Of a stretch of 64,000 nt of DNA, positions 1 to 13,679 are shown one piece after another (position 1 is the first letter of the stretch; each line of letters starts with the position of its first letter). The translations under genes and the position numbers were made by a program. The notes beneath the pieces were generated by a model, which worked only from the letters and a program-made list of their open reading frames with translations, had not been told where the DNA came from and ran no database searches. The stretch is from Bathymodiolus brooksi (taxonomy: Eukaryota > Mollusca > Bivalvia > Mytilida > Modiolidae), in the NCBI GenBank assembly GCA_963680875.1, contig OY804575.1, forward strand, positions 33,453,103 to 33,517,102, in the 5' to 3' direction.

Positions 1-258
1 CTTTGAAATTAGACGTGAAAGTTATCTGTATTAATTTAATTAACTAAATAAACAAACACTATTAAATTTTGTGAGTAATAAATTACATAAAGGAAAGTTT
101 ACACTCAGGGGTTATTGGAGATATTTATTCATTACGACGAGAGTAGAAATTCACTCACCAAAAATATTTTGTATGTAGTGCATCATGTCAAAATCATCAA
201 CATCCGTAAATAGGAAAGCTTTGAAATTAGACGACAAAAAGTGAAAGTTATCTGTATG
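1..258 (+). repeat. short imperfect direct repeat
   Basis: The phrase ctttgaaattagac followed by gtgaaagttatctgtat occurs at 1-31 and again at 220-257, where eight extra bases separate its halves. No open frame or splice-flanked exon is visible between the copies. The origin is unknown. Confidence 0.5.
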
Positions 259-593
259 AGTACATTGGGCTTTAATACAATGGGTTATAAATCATTGTGA
301 TCGATGGTGGGAAAAGTTGTTGAGCTGTGGGCAAAGAGAAGGGTGTTGGTCGTACCCAGATAATGAACATTCTTTAAAGAAAACGTGAGATTCAATCGAC
401 GATTTTGAAAACAATATTTCCAGTTCAACATCGTGTTACTGGAAATTGTACTTTTGTTTATTAAATATCTTTATTTATTTATTTGTATGTTTTATTCAAA
501 TCATATCAGATTGAGATAAGAATAACATCTGGGATGTGATTAAAAATGTTTATTTACAACTAATGCAGAATATTTCGTCGAATAATCAAACCC

Positions 594-674
594 CTTCATA
601 TAAAGGTCACCTGTCTATAGTGGTCATTTTGTCAAACTCCCCCAGGTGACCACTATAGACAGGTTTGACTGTAA
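594..674. repeat. small foldback (MITE-like) repeat
   Basis: Inverted arms of 18 bases lie at 609-626 and 647-664 (acctgtctatagtggtca and its complement) around a 20-base loop. The phrase acaggtttgactgta follows the second arm. The same arm plus phrase recurs alone at 5113-5139, so this is a dispersed repeat end rather than a unique hairpin. Confidence 0.65.
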
Positions 675-728
675 ATGCATTAAATAACCAAGAAAAAACC
701 CAAATGGTCTTAGATGGTGCCGTTTCAT

Positions 729-810
729 ACATTTTTATCGTGACAGGAAACCAAATGTTTATTACCATAACTTGTAATAAACATTTGGTTTCCTGTCACG
801 ATAAAAATGT
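729..810. repeat. perfect 36-bp inverted repeat
   Basis: Arms at 729-764 and 775-810 are exact reverse complements separated by 10 bases. No direct repeat flanks them, so a foldback element end or a replication-generated inverted duplication are both possible. Confidence 0.85.
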
Positions 811-993
811 TTAAAAAGATGGGTAAATATTTTTTCCTGATATCACTTGTTTCTCTTATACAGTGTTGATATAATCATATTCCACGTGTGAAATATTTAA
901 GTTTTAGTATTTAACCATTTGGATACATGTACCAAAAGTTCAAATACCATATTCTTGCTCATATGTCAAATGGAAACCTAAAGCCCTGCGTAC

Positions 994-1173
994 TGGAGTT
1001 GGAAGAAGCAAGATGACATGTGGCAAATGTTTTGGACAGTACTTCCGCCAATTGCTCAGAGTTGCCAACAGCTTAAGAAGTGTGGCTGCAAGATTGAATG
1101 CCGTGTCAGGTGCAAGTGATATCGCTTTAGTCTTCCTTGCATAGCTTTGTGTAGATGCAATTGCGATGGCTAA
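994..1173 (+). pseudogene. CXC/tesmin-like cysteine-rich fragment
   Basis: One frame reads a W-x-W block, then PPIAQSCQQLKKCGCK, then further C-x-C pairs and LPCIALCRCNC before a stop at 1171. The W-x-W ... P ... C.QL..CGC ... C.C ... C..LC.C pattern resembles a cysteine-rich module common in invertebrate multicopy hypothetical proteins and similar to CXC domains. A TGA at 1117-1119 interrupts the module and no upstream exon is evident, so this is a decayed copy. The multicopy assignment rests on recalled family pattern, not a search. Confidence 0.55.
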
Positions 1174-1356
1174 AATCTATTCATAATTTTTGCCTGACTG
1201 TAAAAAATCGGTAAATTAACGAAATCCAAAACAACGATTTCTCACTTTAAGTTATATAAAGGCAGTGAGGATGAATTGTTCAGTAAAATGGTAAATTTTA
1301 AGAATAAAACAACGAGATTTTTTTTCCCCGAATAAGTAGTCCCTAAGGAGTCTCTA

Positions 1357-3972
<2,616 letters not shown>

Positions 3973-5110
3973 TGAAAAAAATATCAAGCTAGTCAAATTA
4001 AGATAATACATATATATCATGTTTACTTACATGATATTGCCAACATACTAGTGATTCAGGAATCCAATTTCTAGGAAAAAAAAGTACAGTACATTGTGAG
4101 GACGTTTACCACATGCATTACATCAACCAGAGAGTCAATAAAAAGATGCATAAAAAATCTTAATACACGTTTCTTTTTCAATACGTGCTTGGTGTGGTCT
4201 ACATGGTTTTAGCTTTAAAATACCCACATACATTTAAATTGGTCTTAGCGATCTCCTTCGTATAACGATTTCTGTTGTTATCCGACCTTATTTATTCCTC
4301 CCTCATGTTTTCAGATGCAATTGAGCTTTATATAACGACTCACTGTCAAACATGAGTAACAACTGTGTTCTAAGGTTGAAATTCCTTCGTATAACGACTA
4401 TCAAAAGATTTACTATCAAACCAGAAGTTAGAAAAATAAATAAAGAAAAACAGTCTCGCTGAAAACAAGATTTTATGAAATTAAAATTTTAAATCTGGCT
4501 AAACGACACCTGATTTCTGCTAGACCATTTTGCTTCTCTAAAAAACGATTATTGTTTGGTAAATCAATATAAAATGGTCAAATTAATGTTAAAGCATCAT
4601 GTTTAGAAATTGAATACTCCTTAAAATTCTTAATTAAAGTAAGTAATATGTAAGTGATGCCAAGATCGAAGTCAATGATTTTAAAAATATATTACTGAAC
4701 ACAGAAATAAGATAAATTCCAGATTCCTGAAATATCAAGAATGTGCTATGTTTCATTAAATGTTTTAAGATGCTTATAAATCAAAGATAGCAACAGATTT
4801 ATGATATCAACTAAAAATATTCAATGGAGTAAACCGGAAGTTGTCATTGAAGCATAATCCGAAACCAGATCAAACCATTAGATACCGACATGGAGAAAAA
4901 AAATTACAATAAAATGCAAAAAGATATTTCATTGAATTAAATATATGTAAACACAGACATCATTACACTTAAATACAAACTGGTAACTAGATACACTATA
5001 AGTATGTGTATGCCAATGCCGAATGGACATCATTTTGTTGGCAAATATATCATAACCTCTATATTAAATCCTCCCTGTCTAATGCAATTTTTTTTTCAGA
5101 ATTCCTATTA
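3973..5110. other. no gene recognised
   Basis: AT-rich sequence upstream of the first Rap1 coding exon. It must include the 3' part of an intron and possibly 5' UTR exons. No exon, hairpin or repeat could be supported beyond short A/T runs. Confidence 0.5.
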
Positions 5111-5112
5111 AT

Positions 5113-6345
5113 AGTCACTATAGACAGGTTTGACTGTATATATGATAGACTCAGATCAGCGTCCGTACTCAAAACGACATCCACTGATGTCATTATCTCA
5201 AATCACGGTCCGATTTAAGGGTATTCTCAAATTGGTGTCCTTTCCAAATTCTCAGATCTATATATGGCCGATTTATTGGTTAGGGCATATGTCAGTGACA
5301 TCTTTGGACCAGAGATTCCCAAACAACCTGGTCCTACAGACATATCCAGTAAAAATCAATTCGGAACGGAAAAACATTGGTTTCCACTGGACCAACTGTC
5401 CGGTGTATAAAATACTGGGGTTGTATAAAAGAGCCCTGTTTGATCTCCAATTTGTCCATAATTTATTTTGATTAAAACTAAAGTGAAACGCCAGATCAAA
5501 ACTCTTTTATTGTATCATTTATCGTTCCTCCATCCTTTGATGAAGTTCAATGACATTGACAAAATCTCAGAAACGCTTTAATGAACGAAAATATCAATAT
5601 TTGAAATATAAGAACAAGAATTACTCTGGACCGGACACATAAAAATTATCGGATATCAATTTGGCACCAAATTTAAACTTGTCTTTTGTGCAAAATACGA
5701 GGACTTGATTTAGACTTTTGGGAAATATTGAAACCTTTGGAATGGACAAATATTACAAGCTTTTTCCTGATTAAGACAAATGGTTGAAAAGATACACTAA
5801 AATTTTTATTTCTCTGTGAATTTAAATAAAATACTTTGCTAATATAAAAAAATAAATTCAACAAAATGTTTACTTCAAAGCAGACTTGTTTTAACAAATA
5901 ATTTTCAAAAAAATATATATAGAGTTAATTTGCGTTACTAAAACGAGAATTGGAAAATTGATATCCCTTGGTTGAAAGCAACCACTGCAGGAAAAGTTTG
6001 ATATTTTTTCGGTTCTGTGAAATTCTGTTCGGTCTGGTGAAAAGGGAGTCTTTACCAGACCGAATGTTTGGTAAAGTGAGACAGACTTTGGTAATCTCTG
6101 CTTTGGACGTCCATTTGAGAAAGTGAGAAACGGCCATAGATTTCAGAATTGGACACTGATTTGAGAATTTGAAAAAAGACATAAGATTTGAAGTACAGAT
6201 GTCTGTGATGCAGAAATCGGACATGGACGTCGATCTGAGTCTTACATATATGTCAGTGATTCCGAAGGTCCGTCGGACATGTCCGGTAAAAATCAGCATG
6301 GTCCGATAATGTTTAACGGAACTCCGGACCAAAAGTCTGACGACC
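5113..6345. repeat. diverged long foldback repeat
   Basis: The plus strand of about 5140-5470 and the minus strand of about 6345-5930 share ordered blocks such as agactcagatc..cgtcc, tctcaaat..gtgtcc, atctat..ATGGCCG and repeated ggtcc/ccgga phrases, so the two halves are old inverted copies about 460 bases apart. The left end begins with the arm-plus-phrase seen at 647-674. The 113- and 135-residue open frames here are chance frames in the repeat. Confidence 0.5.
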
Positions 6346-6668
6346 GATTCGGTAATTATCTACAACTGTATTTTTCATGTTTTAATACTGCCAGGATCTG
6401 CTCTTTGTCGGTAAGAAAATATTTTACGTAGTTCATCAGCAGGTCATTGATGATGATGATATTGTTCACCATTGAGGCCTAGATTTGTTTAATTTCGTTC
6501 AATAACAAACAACATTGGCGCCATTTTAAAGGGGACGCACCCCGACATTGTGCTATGGGAAATGTTGACCGCCCTTTTTGTCCGAAGTTACTTACAGCAA
6601 AACTAACTTTTGATTAAATTTGTTCTCATTTCTGTGACATAAATCATAGTTCTCATGTTTAATATGTT

Positions 6669-7017
6669 AGTGTTTTATCTAGGACTGAAAAGGGACATGG
6701 TATTTTTTTTTTAAAAAGGGCACTTTGCACGTAGAATTTACCAAAAAGGGCACATAGAAAAAATAGGGTAGGTACAAATGTAGGTAGGTAAAACCATTTT
6801 ATTTTTCAAAATTATTTTGATTTCTTGACTTTCTCTCAGCAAATGAAGAATGGATTGCTACAAACATTTTTTTACGATTTTTTGAAAATTCAAGTGACAA
6901 ATTACGGATCGTTTGTAGAAATGAAAAAGGGCACATCGGCAATACACGGCGCCACGTTTTTTTTTATCAAAAGGGGCATGGCGCTGCACCATTCTATTTT
7001 TCTTTAGATAAAACACT
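6669..7017. mobile_element. MITE with agtgttttatcta ends
   Basis: The left end agtgttttatcta and right end tagataaaacact are inverted copies, and a 7-base flank atatgtt is repeated on both sides (about 6662-6668 and 7018-7024). The interior has the repeated phrase aaaaagggcac. Related pieces are at 7313-7470 and 8640-8777. The short TIR with a 7-8 bp duplication suggests a hAT-like non-autonomous element. Confidence 0.65.
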
Positions 7018-7312
7018 ATATGTTCACATTTGCGAGTGTTGGCCATTCAAAATTCGTTAAAATGCACGGGGACGCTTCACATTTTTATCCATCCACATTG
7101 ATATTTTATACTCGACACCGGGTTAATATTACGATCTATCGAACTGTTTATTTACATACATTTTGTACATACATACATGTGTAAACGTAAATGCCTATGC
7201 AATTATAAAATAGACTTTGAACTACAGTAACTTTATTCAATTGTTGCAATCTGATTTAAGGTCTGACAAATAATAACTACATTTTTGACTGCCAGTGTTC
7301 ATGACAATATAC

Positions 7313-7470
7313 TAGTGTCTTATCTAGGACTGAAAAGGGGCATGGTAAATTTTTTTTAAAAAGGGCACTTTGCACGTAGAATTTACCAAAAAGGGCACAT
7401 AGAAAAAATAGGGTAGGTAGGGAGGTAAAACCATTTTATTTTTCAAAATTATTTTGATTTCTTGACTTTA
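7313..7470. mobile_element. truncated copy of the 6669-7017 MITE
   Basis: It begins agtgtcttatctaggact and follows the left half of the 6669 element (pale A/T run, aaaagggcac repeated, taggtaggt block) almost base for base until about 7468, where similarity stops. Confidence 0.65.
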
Positions 7471-7603
7471 ACAGTGTTTAACCAATATGTGAAGCGTTTT
7501 ACAAAAAATACCAATAAAATGTGCTAGGGTAGGCCGAAAAAATAGGTACTGTAGGGAAACCTTGAACAGAGATATATTTTTTTCTGGTCTTATTCATACA
7601 CAC

Positions 7604-8254
7604 ATGACACAGGTAGCCGCAATAATGTAGCTCCTGTGACAAACTTGTGTCTCGGCAGAGCTACAACGCGGTCCCATTCATCACAATGGAGCAAAAAAAA
7701 AATTGCAGTTGAAACGTAAAAACTCACTATTTACGCTTCAAACATTTCATTATAACTATTACTGATGATCCCAGTCCTTGTTAAATCGGTTTGGCTGAGA
7801 AATATATGCTTTTCAAAGGTAGCAACAACCTTGTTCAAATTTATCGATTGTTTGTCATAACCGGAAACTACGGAAGGCAGAGCTTTTCTAAATATGGTAT
7901 TTTTTACTACGATGTTTACGACTGCTGATGTAAATATTCACGCCTTAATCGCCAAATATGGTATCGACATCCAAATAGTGAGGCCGGAAATGACGAAATT
8001 CAAAAATTTCAGCGATGGATTTTTATTTCGTGGGAATTACATTCTAAAATACTGGTAGGTGATAAAAACTTGTTATAATAATGGACAAAAGGAAAGGTTA
8101 TGACTTATTATTGATAAATGCAGGCGTCAGAAACTCTGTAAGCGAGCGCAAAAAATCTCGGCGGCTGCTCCATTACGTGTAATGGGATCCCGTTATAACC
8201 CTTGCGAGTAAGCGAGCATTTAGGGTTTTATTATTAGAACTAATGACACAGGTA
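7604..8254. mobile_element. about 629-bp MITE, copy 1 (hAT-like)
   Basis: Element 7614-8242 is closely repeated in the same orientation at 37379-37987. Here it is flanked by the direct repeat atgacacaggta at 7604-7615 and 8243-8254. Ends have imperfect inverted similarity (tag..gcaataa and ttattagaacta). There is no transposase open frame. Confidence 0.75.
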
Positions 8255-8509
8255 CATGTGGGGTGGGTCAAAGAGAACTGCTAGTGCTATCAAAACATCT
8301 ACAATAATTAATGTTTATACAAATGTTGAATAGTAAAGGCCTACACGTGTTTTGGGGGAATCCATATAAACTGCTATCAAAACATTGTTGACAGATTACC
8401 AAGCTCAGGTAAACATCACCACCGCCGATGAATGTTGATTAAAAATTGACACTTCATTACAAGTTCACACAATTTTACGGTGGGTGAAACATTTTATATA
8501 CCTGCTGAA

Positions 8510-8777
8510 GAATTTCATTAGGTTTCGGCATGAGGCTGCTTCTGCCTTCCTCATCTCCTCCCTTTTCTTTTCCTTCTGTCGGCAGTCAGCATTTTTTTTT
8601 CACACAATGGCGTCAAAATTTGATAGTTCGCTCGAGTTGTCGCCCTTCGACGAAGCGATCTTACGGATCGTTTGAAGAAATGAAAAAGGGCACATCGACA
8701 ATACATGGCGCCACGTTTTTTTTTATCAAAAGGGCATGGCACCGCACCATTCTATTTTTCTTTAGATAAAACACTAT
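8510..8777. mobile_element. partial MITE with adjoining basic-rich frame
   Basis: 8640-8777 matches the right half of the 6669-7017 element, ending tagataaaacact. On the minus strand, 8512-8610 reads a charged segment containing DCRQKEKKREEMRKAEAAS, which could be a remnant of the N-terminal part of the related transposase. No DDE or zinc-binding motif is visible, so that is only a guess. Confidence 0.4.
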
Positions 8778-9164
8778 ATACGTTTGTGCTATATTTTCAT
8801 TATCTAGGCTCTAACTATATATTCCTAGTTAGTCCGTTCAGCTAATTGGCAGAGACATCTTTCTTCTGCTGAAGATAACACAAATATGAGTTATTACTAT
8901 TTGTGTGATATTAGATCACAGTAATAACTAATATTTCAAAAGGGGAAAAAAGGGGGAGGGTACTTGTAAAAAAAAGCACAGGTATGCAAGACTCCAATAG
9001 TCAAAATACATGTAGACAGAAATAAATATTTGATTAAAAGGTTTTGCTTGATGCTCTGGGGAAAAGAATCATTCTTTGTCTCTTCATCGTCTTGTCTGCA
9101 CTTTGAATAACTGGAATTGACTGACATTTTGTAAGTATCTTTGACTCTGTCAATTTGTTTTGGT

Positions 9165-9577
9165 CCGAATGTTAAGGGGGAAACGATTCACTGTATGTAC
9201 CGAAATCGCGATTATTTTGGGGACCGTTCGGTTCACGATACGTCGATGCCGCTTACGATACAAACGATATGATGCTCATTTTTTGAAAAAAAGTAGTGTT
9301 GAACTTCCGTTTTCTTCTTTTGGCGATCATTTAATTAATATTTTGAGAAAAGTGAATCGATTAATTTACGCCTTTAAAATTAATTAATCAAATATCAATA
9401 ATTTCCGCTAGTTCGTAAGCAACCTCATATAAAAAAATACATGGCAGCGCCCATGTCGACCAGCATGGACTTCAAGGAATAGTTACAGTTTCCTATAAAA
9501 CGTATCGTAATACATATCAAATATCGCGATACATATCGCTGGTGGAAAAAGTGTATCATTACACCCCTACCGAATGT
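9165..9577. mobile_element. 397-bp hAT-like MITE with 8-bp target duplication
   Basis: Element 9173-9569 has inverted ends (taaggggg..aacgattcac and the complement of gtgtatcattacacccct) and is bounded by the exact 8-base duplication ccgaatgt at 9165-9172 and 9570-9577. The interior holds repeated tatcg/cgata phrases. No coding capacity. Confidence 0.85.
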
Positions 9578-10820
9578 CCTGTAAAAGTTAAAAACACCTT
9601 GGGAAACACTGATATGTATGCAAATTACATACAAAAATGTATTATTAGCAAAACTACCAATTGCAAAAAATTATCCTGAAAGAGAAAATGCTAGTTTTTT
9701 TGTAATAAATAACTACAAGCTTGGACCAATTCTTGCCATTTTTTGGGAGAAGACAAAAGACATTGTTATTGTTAAAAGATTGCCTGTGATCTGTGTTTCT
9801 AAGACATATTGTCTTTACAATTGGATTTTGGAATTGTTTCGAAACTATGATTTCTTTCGTGAGCAAAATGGTCTTATTGGAATAGGTAGTGTTGTCTTGC
9901 CTTAGTCTTACGTAATCTCAAGAAGTCTCTGAATGGCACAGCTTTTCTATTGAATTGGCGGGAATCATCAAGCTGTCAGTAGTGTCAGTAGTTAGGCGAG
10001 GTTCAGTATTAATCTACTCCTATTCTGACATCATTAGATTTAGGAGCATATAACATACGGTAGGATCAATACTGTTACTTACCATACAATATGTTTGTAC
10101 AAGGGACTGCTTCCAAATTTTAAATGTCTAGAAATCTTTTGATGAAATTTGAAACAAATTCCTATTCTAGAAAGACAACTTACAATATCATTTGAAATCA
10201 TCCAAAAATAAAACTATTTCGAAATCTATGGGGAGTGGTAAATAGCAAAAAAAAAAAAAAAAGTTTAACTGAGTCATCATCAAACAATGAACTAGCCCAA
10301 ACTTCATCACCACATCAGCATTCCAATAATAAACAGACACAATATTTTTTTACTCACTGTGCTTCGTTCTGAAGGTTAGGACTAAACTTTAACGCATTAA
10401 ATTAAAAAAAATAAACTTATTGCAATTATGAAACAATGTTAAGACTTCGTCTTTCAAATTAAATCAACAAACATCGTTCAATCTCAACACATCTTGCATT
10501 CTTGGCATTTCCTGTTTTGAATAAATTTGTATTTTCACATACACGTTCGCTACTTCACTTGTGTATTATCTGTATGTGAACTTCTAATTTTTGTAAATGT
10601 ACATTTGTATTTCCTTACCCCAATATTGATTCTTAAAAGAATAAATTTGTTAACAGTTTGTAATGACGTTTAGCCCTTTTATTTTTGGTAATGGCGGATT
10701 TGATTCTAAATTAGGAAGTAGTACACTGCGCATGTTTTATTCTTCTCTGTCTGATTAGGTGTAATACCTCCGTTATTCGGAGCACTCCGTAAGTGGATTG
10801 GTCTGTTCAGTACATACCTG
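9578..10820. other. no gene recognised
   Basis: AT-rich sequence with a 17-base A run near 10246-10262. A 95-residue frame at 9618-9905 has no recognisable motif and an overlapping open frame on the other strand, so it is treated as chance. Confidence 0.45.
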
Positions 10821-10836
10821 TATATATATATATATA

Positions 10837-11192
10837 CACTGCAGCACCATTCGATTAGCCTTACGTCCAGCGCCCTAGACCACTCGACCACACCCACTCA
10901 CCATTCGATTAGCCTTACGTCCAGCGCCCTAGACCACTCGACCACACCCACTCCCTAGCGCCCTAGACCACTCGACCACACCCACTCCCTATATATTTAT
11001 ATATAGGGAGTGGGTGTGGTCGAGTGGTCTAGGGCGCTGGACGTAAGGCTAATCGAATGGTTATATAGGGAGTGGGTGTGGTCGAGTGGTCTAGGGCGCT
11101 GGACGTAAGGCTAATCGAATGGTGCTGCAGTGTATCAATGGTGTGCACGTCCAACGCCCTAGACCACTCGACCACATATGCATCCACTCCCT
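10837..11192. repeat. palindromic cluster of SINE heads (family C)
   Basis: The tRNA-like head (gtggtcgagtggtctagggc, then ctggacgtaaggctaa) is present on the minus strand two and a half times at 10837-10990, then on the plus strand twice at 11005-11132, and once more on the minus strand at about 11142-11192. The centre is an AT palindrome, 10991-11004. The left outer edge lies beside a (TA)n run. The arms together form a hairpin of about 150 bases per side. Confidence 0.8.
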
Positions 11193-11492
11193 AAAAAAAG
11201 GAGCTTCAATAATCGTAGTGTTACCTTTTCTCGTAAGGCAAATCTAGGGATAAACGAAAGACATGTGTATAAGCGTGTGTAGATGGTACATATATACTTA
11301 ATATTATAATTTGACAGCAATCTAACTCAGCATTTTTTAATATATTGTATAGGATAATGAAGAATTCATTATACAGTCACAGGAAATAAAGTATATTATA
11401 CAAACGTCTAGAAGCAAGTGACAACCATACAATATATCTGTCCCACTGGATCTCAAAGTTACTAAGGATACTAGGTTAATACTAAATATTAT

Positions 11493-11625
11493 ATACGTCT
11501 GAAAATTAAACCAAACAGTGTTAGAATTAGATTTTAGAGCTGTCAAATTTTTGTTCTTCCCTCGACGGGATTTGAACCCACACCATTGATACACTGCAGC
11601 ACCATTCGCTTAGCCTATCGTCCAG
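11493..11625 (-). mobile_element. tRNA-derived SINE (family C)
   Basis: Reading on the minus strand, the end of a Ser/Leu-like head (ggtgctgcagtgtatcaatg) runs into the B-box-like ggtgtgggttcaaatcccgt and a body gaagaacaaaaatttgac...ctgaaaattttcagacg-type tail. It matches 18232-18393 nearly base for base. The 5' end of the head is truncated relative to that copy. Confidence 0.8.
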
Positions 11626-11639
11626 TAATATATATTTCT

Positions 11640-12500
11640 CTTACGTCGCATGCATTACCATATTTCTGTAAGCTCTCCCACTAACAAATTCATTTTCGAG
11701 GTGGTAGTCAGTGCTAGCTCGAATCATTGACATTTTATAAATATGTGAATAGAAAATATAACAAATATGTGAATTTATGAAAAGTGTAAATTTAATATAT
11801 TTCTATTTTTTTTGCACAAAATTAGGAAAAAGGGTAATCTAATAAACTGTAGATGAATCATTATCAGAAATTGGCAAGTTTTAATTGTAAGAAAACTTGA
11901 AAATAAAGTTGCTTTGAATGAACATTTTAATATTGCAAAATGAAGCAGAACCATCATGAATCACAAAATTACTGTTTGTAATTCTGAATTAAGCAACACA
12001 AAATCAAGGTACTGGCATAAAGGTTCTTTCCTGTTACCATTGTACACATTTTTTAAAAGTGATTTATGTCAACCAGAATAACATAGAAAACAAATAATTC
12101 TGTTGTTATATGTTACTAGAAGTATTATAATTTACAAAAAAGTGTGTGGTAAATTACTGGTAATTCACACATTTTCATGAAACATGCAAATAACACGGAT
12201 GAATAACGTTGGTTACAAACTATTGCATTTTCATTGCAAAGTATATCTTGTACACACTATACGATTATATATTTGCGAAATCAGATTTGAGAATCATGTA
12301 AAAGACAATCAGACCTATAGTTAACAAAAGAATTTAAGTTCAGATTCTAAGGCATATTTAAAATATATCTAAATATATCATCAGTAACAGTATGGAATTT
12401 AGGAGTAACAGCATAGAAGTGGATAACAGGATGAAGCCCTCAAACAATGAAACTGTCTGGAGATGTAAATTTTTATTGTTTTTCAATGTAAAATAACGTC
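11640..12500. other. no gene recognised
   Basis: AT-rich stretch without a supported exon or repeat. Short open frames on the minus strand are hydrophobic-rich A/T translations without motifs. Confidence 0.45.
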
Positions 12501-12668
12501 CAATAGCACGGCCGTAGGCCGGGTCTGAATAAAGTGAGGCAAAGGGGGTGAATTTAGACAAATTTTGAAAAAAAAGAAGATTTTATTTGCTTTCAAAGGT
12601 TACACTTGCCGTTTCAAAAGTGAGGCATTTGCCTCATTTGCCTCCATTGCGCTACGGCCATGCCAATA
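12501..12668. mobile_element. 158-bp MITE with 5-bp target duplication
   Basis: Element 12506-12663 has 12-base inverted ends gcacggccgtag / ctacggccatgc with one mismatch and is flanked by caata on both sides (12501-12505, 12664-12668). The interior contains two gtgaggca phrases. Confidence 0.8.
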
Positions 12669-12717
12669 CTATCATACTAACATATATTAATATACAATGT
12701 GAAGCTAGTAAGAACAG

Positions 12718-13350
12718 TTTCAAGATACCGAAGGGCTAATCAGAGGCGTTTGTCGAAAGACAGACCATAAAATGACCAAAAGAAAGAGGACAAATAATGA
12801 TCTACAAAACGCTACACAAGAAACTAGATTGAGCAACATGAATCTCACAAAAACCAGGGGTGAACTCATGTGCTTCTTTAGGGTAAGCAGTTCTTGCTCC
12901 ACTAGTGGCACCCATCGTGGTACTCTTGTTACAAACCCTGTGAAAAATCATGAATGAAGGACAGAATTATGATTACCACATGTTTCATCCATGGTCATTT
13001 GTGACACAAATATTCACAACGGTTAACCAACTCAGGTCATGGTGACGTCTGTAAAACTGTCGAAGTGGTGATTTCAACTTAACCACTTTTTCCCCATGTC
13101 CATGAAATAGTTTTTAGTTCCAGGGGATCTTGTTAGAGCGACGACTTTATCTAATGGATACCAACACATATCTTGTCCTTTTGGCCACACATGTAAATTC
13201 CGTTTCTTGTTGATTTTTCCCCCATACAGTTAAAATAAACCTCATTAAGTAAAGGGTTCTTTTCTAAACTTCCTCCGGGTAAGTATCATTGTCATAAAAC
13301 ATTTACAAGCGTTCCTTTGCCAAGCATATCCATGTTTTTGACTTGACTCA
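12718..13350 (-). pseudogene. RT-element copy: C-terminal coding remnant and 3' UTR
   Basis: 12718-12960 is the family's 3' UTR in antisense (gataccgaagggctaatcag ... gtgaactca). Moving up the minus strand, 12990-13110 gives a broken version of the C-terminal coding block (RQFYRRHHDL, then VSQMTMDE after a frame change), and 13110-13170 gives more upstream coding-like sequence. Comparison with 13680-14740 shows it to be the same element. Stops and shifts make it non-functional. Confidence 0.7.
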
Positions 13351-13373
13351 TAATCGATTTTTAATCTATATTG

Positions 13374-13667
13374 CTATGTGCAGATAAGTCCATTCCACAG
13401 TTTTCCATCATTTGTTCCTCGTCTTACATTATCATTAATATTGCCAGCGATGTTCTCTTTGTCCCTGTTGTTCATGTTTTGTACATTGATGTTCTCAGTA
13501 CCGCAGTCAATGGCCTCTGTGATCTGTTCTAAGCTTTCTGTTCCATCATCAATGTGTTTTGTACTACCACATTCTACATTGTACCAATGTAAACTTCGTC
13601 TTGTTCTCTGATATTCCTTATTCCAGTCACGTTTGTATTTGATATTTCCCATCCTACCTGCCTCCAC
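13374..13667 (-). CDS. uncharacterised open frame between two RT-element copies
   Basis: A 97-residue frame rich in N, D, E, R and K (for example NIKYKRDWNKEYQRTRR and NNRDKENIAGNINDNVRRG). Composition is protein-like and unlike the hydrophobic chance frames nearby, and it directly adjoins the end of the 13680-14740 RT copy. No family is recognised. It could be part of the same element, a remnant exon, or chance. Confidence 0.25.
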   Translation of the reverse strand: MEAGRMGNIKYKRDWNKEYQRTRRSLHWYNVECGSTKHIDDGTESLEQITEAIDCGTENINVQNMNNRDKENIAGNINDNVRRGTNDGKLWNGLICT

Positions 13668-13679
13668 TGTGACACCAAG

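Noticed and set aside
5130..6332. Two longer frames (113 and 135 residues)
   Set aside because: They are translations of the two arms of a diverged foldback repeat, with no recognisable domain.
8484..8769. Overlapping plus-strand frames of 63 and 79 residues
   Set aside because: They run into the MITE right half and have no motif; the only protein-like hint is on the other strand and is weak.
10837..11192. Clustered functional tRNA genes
   Set aside because: The A-box and surrounding sequence look tRNA-like, but acceptor stems do not close, the B-box is missing in most copies, and the same heads occur in complete SINEs.
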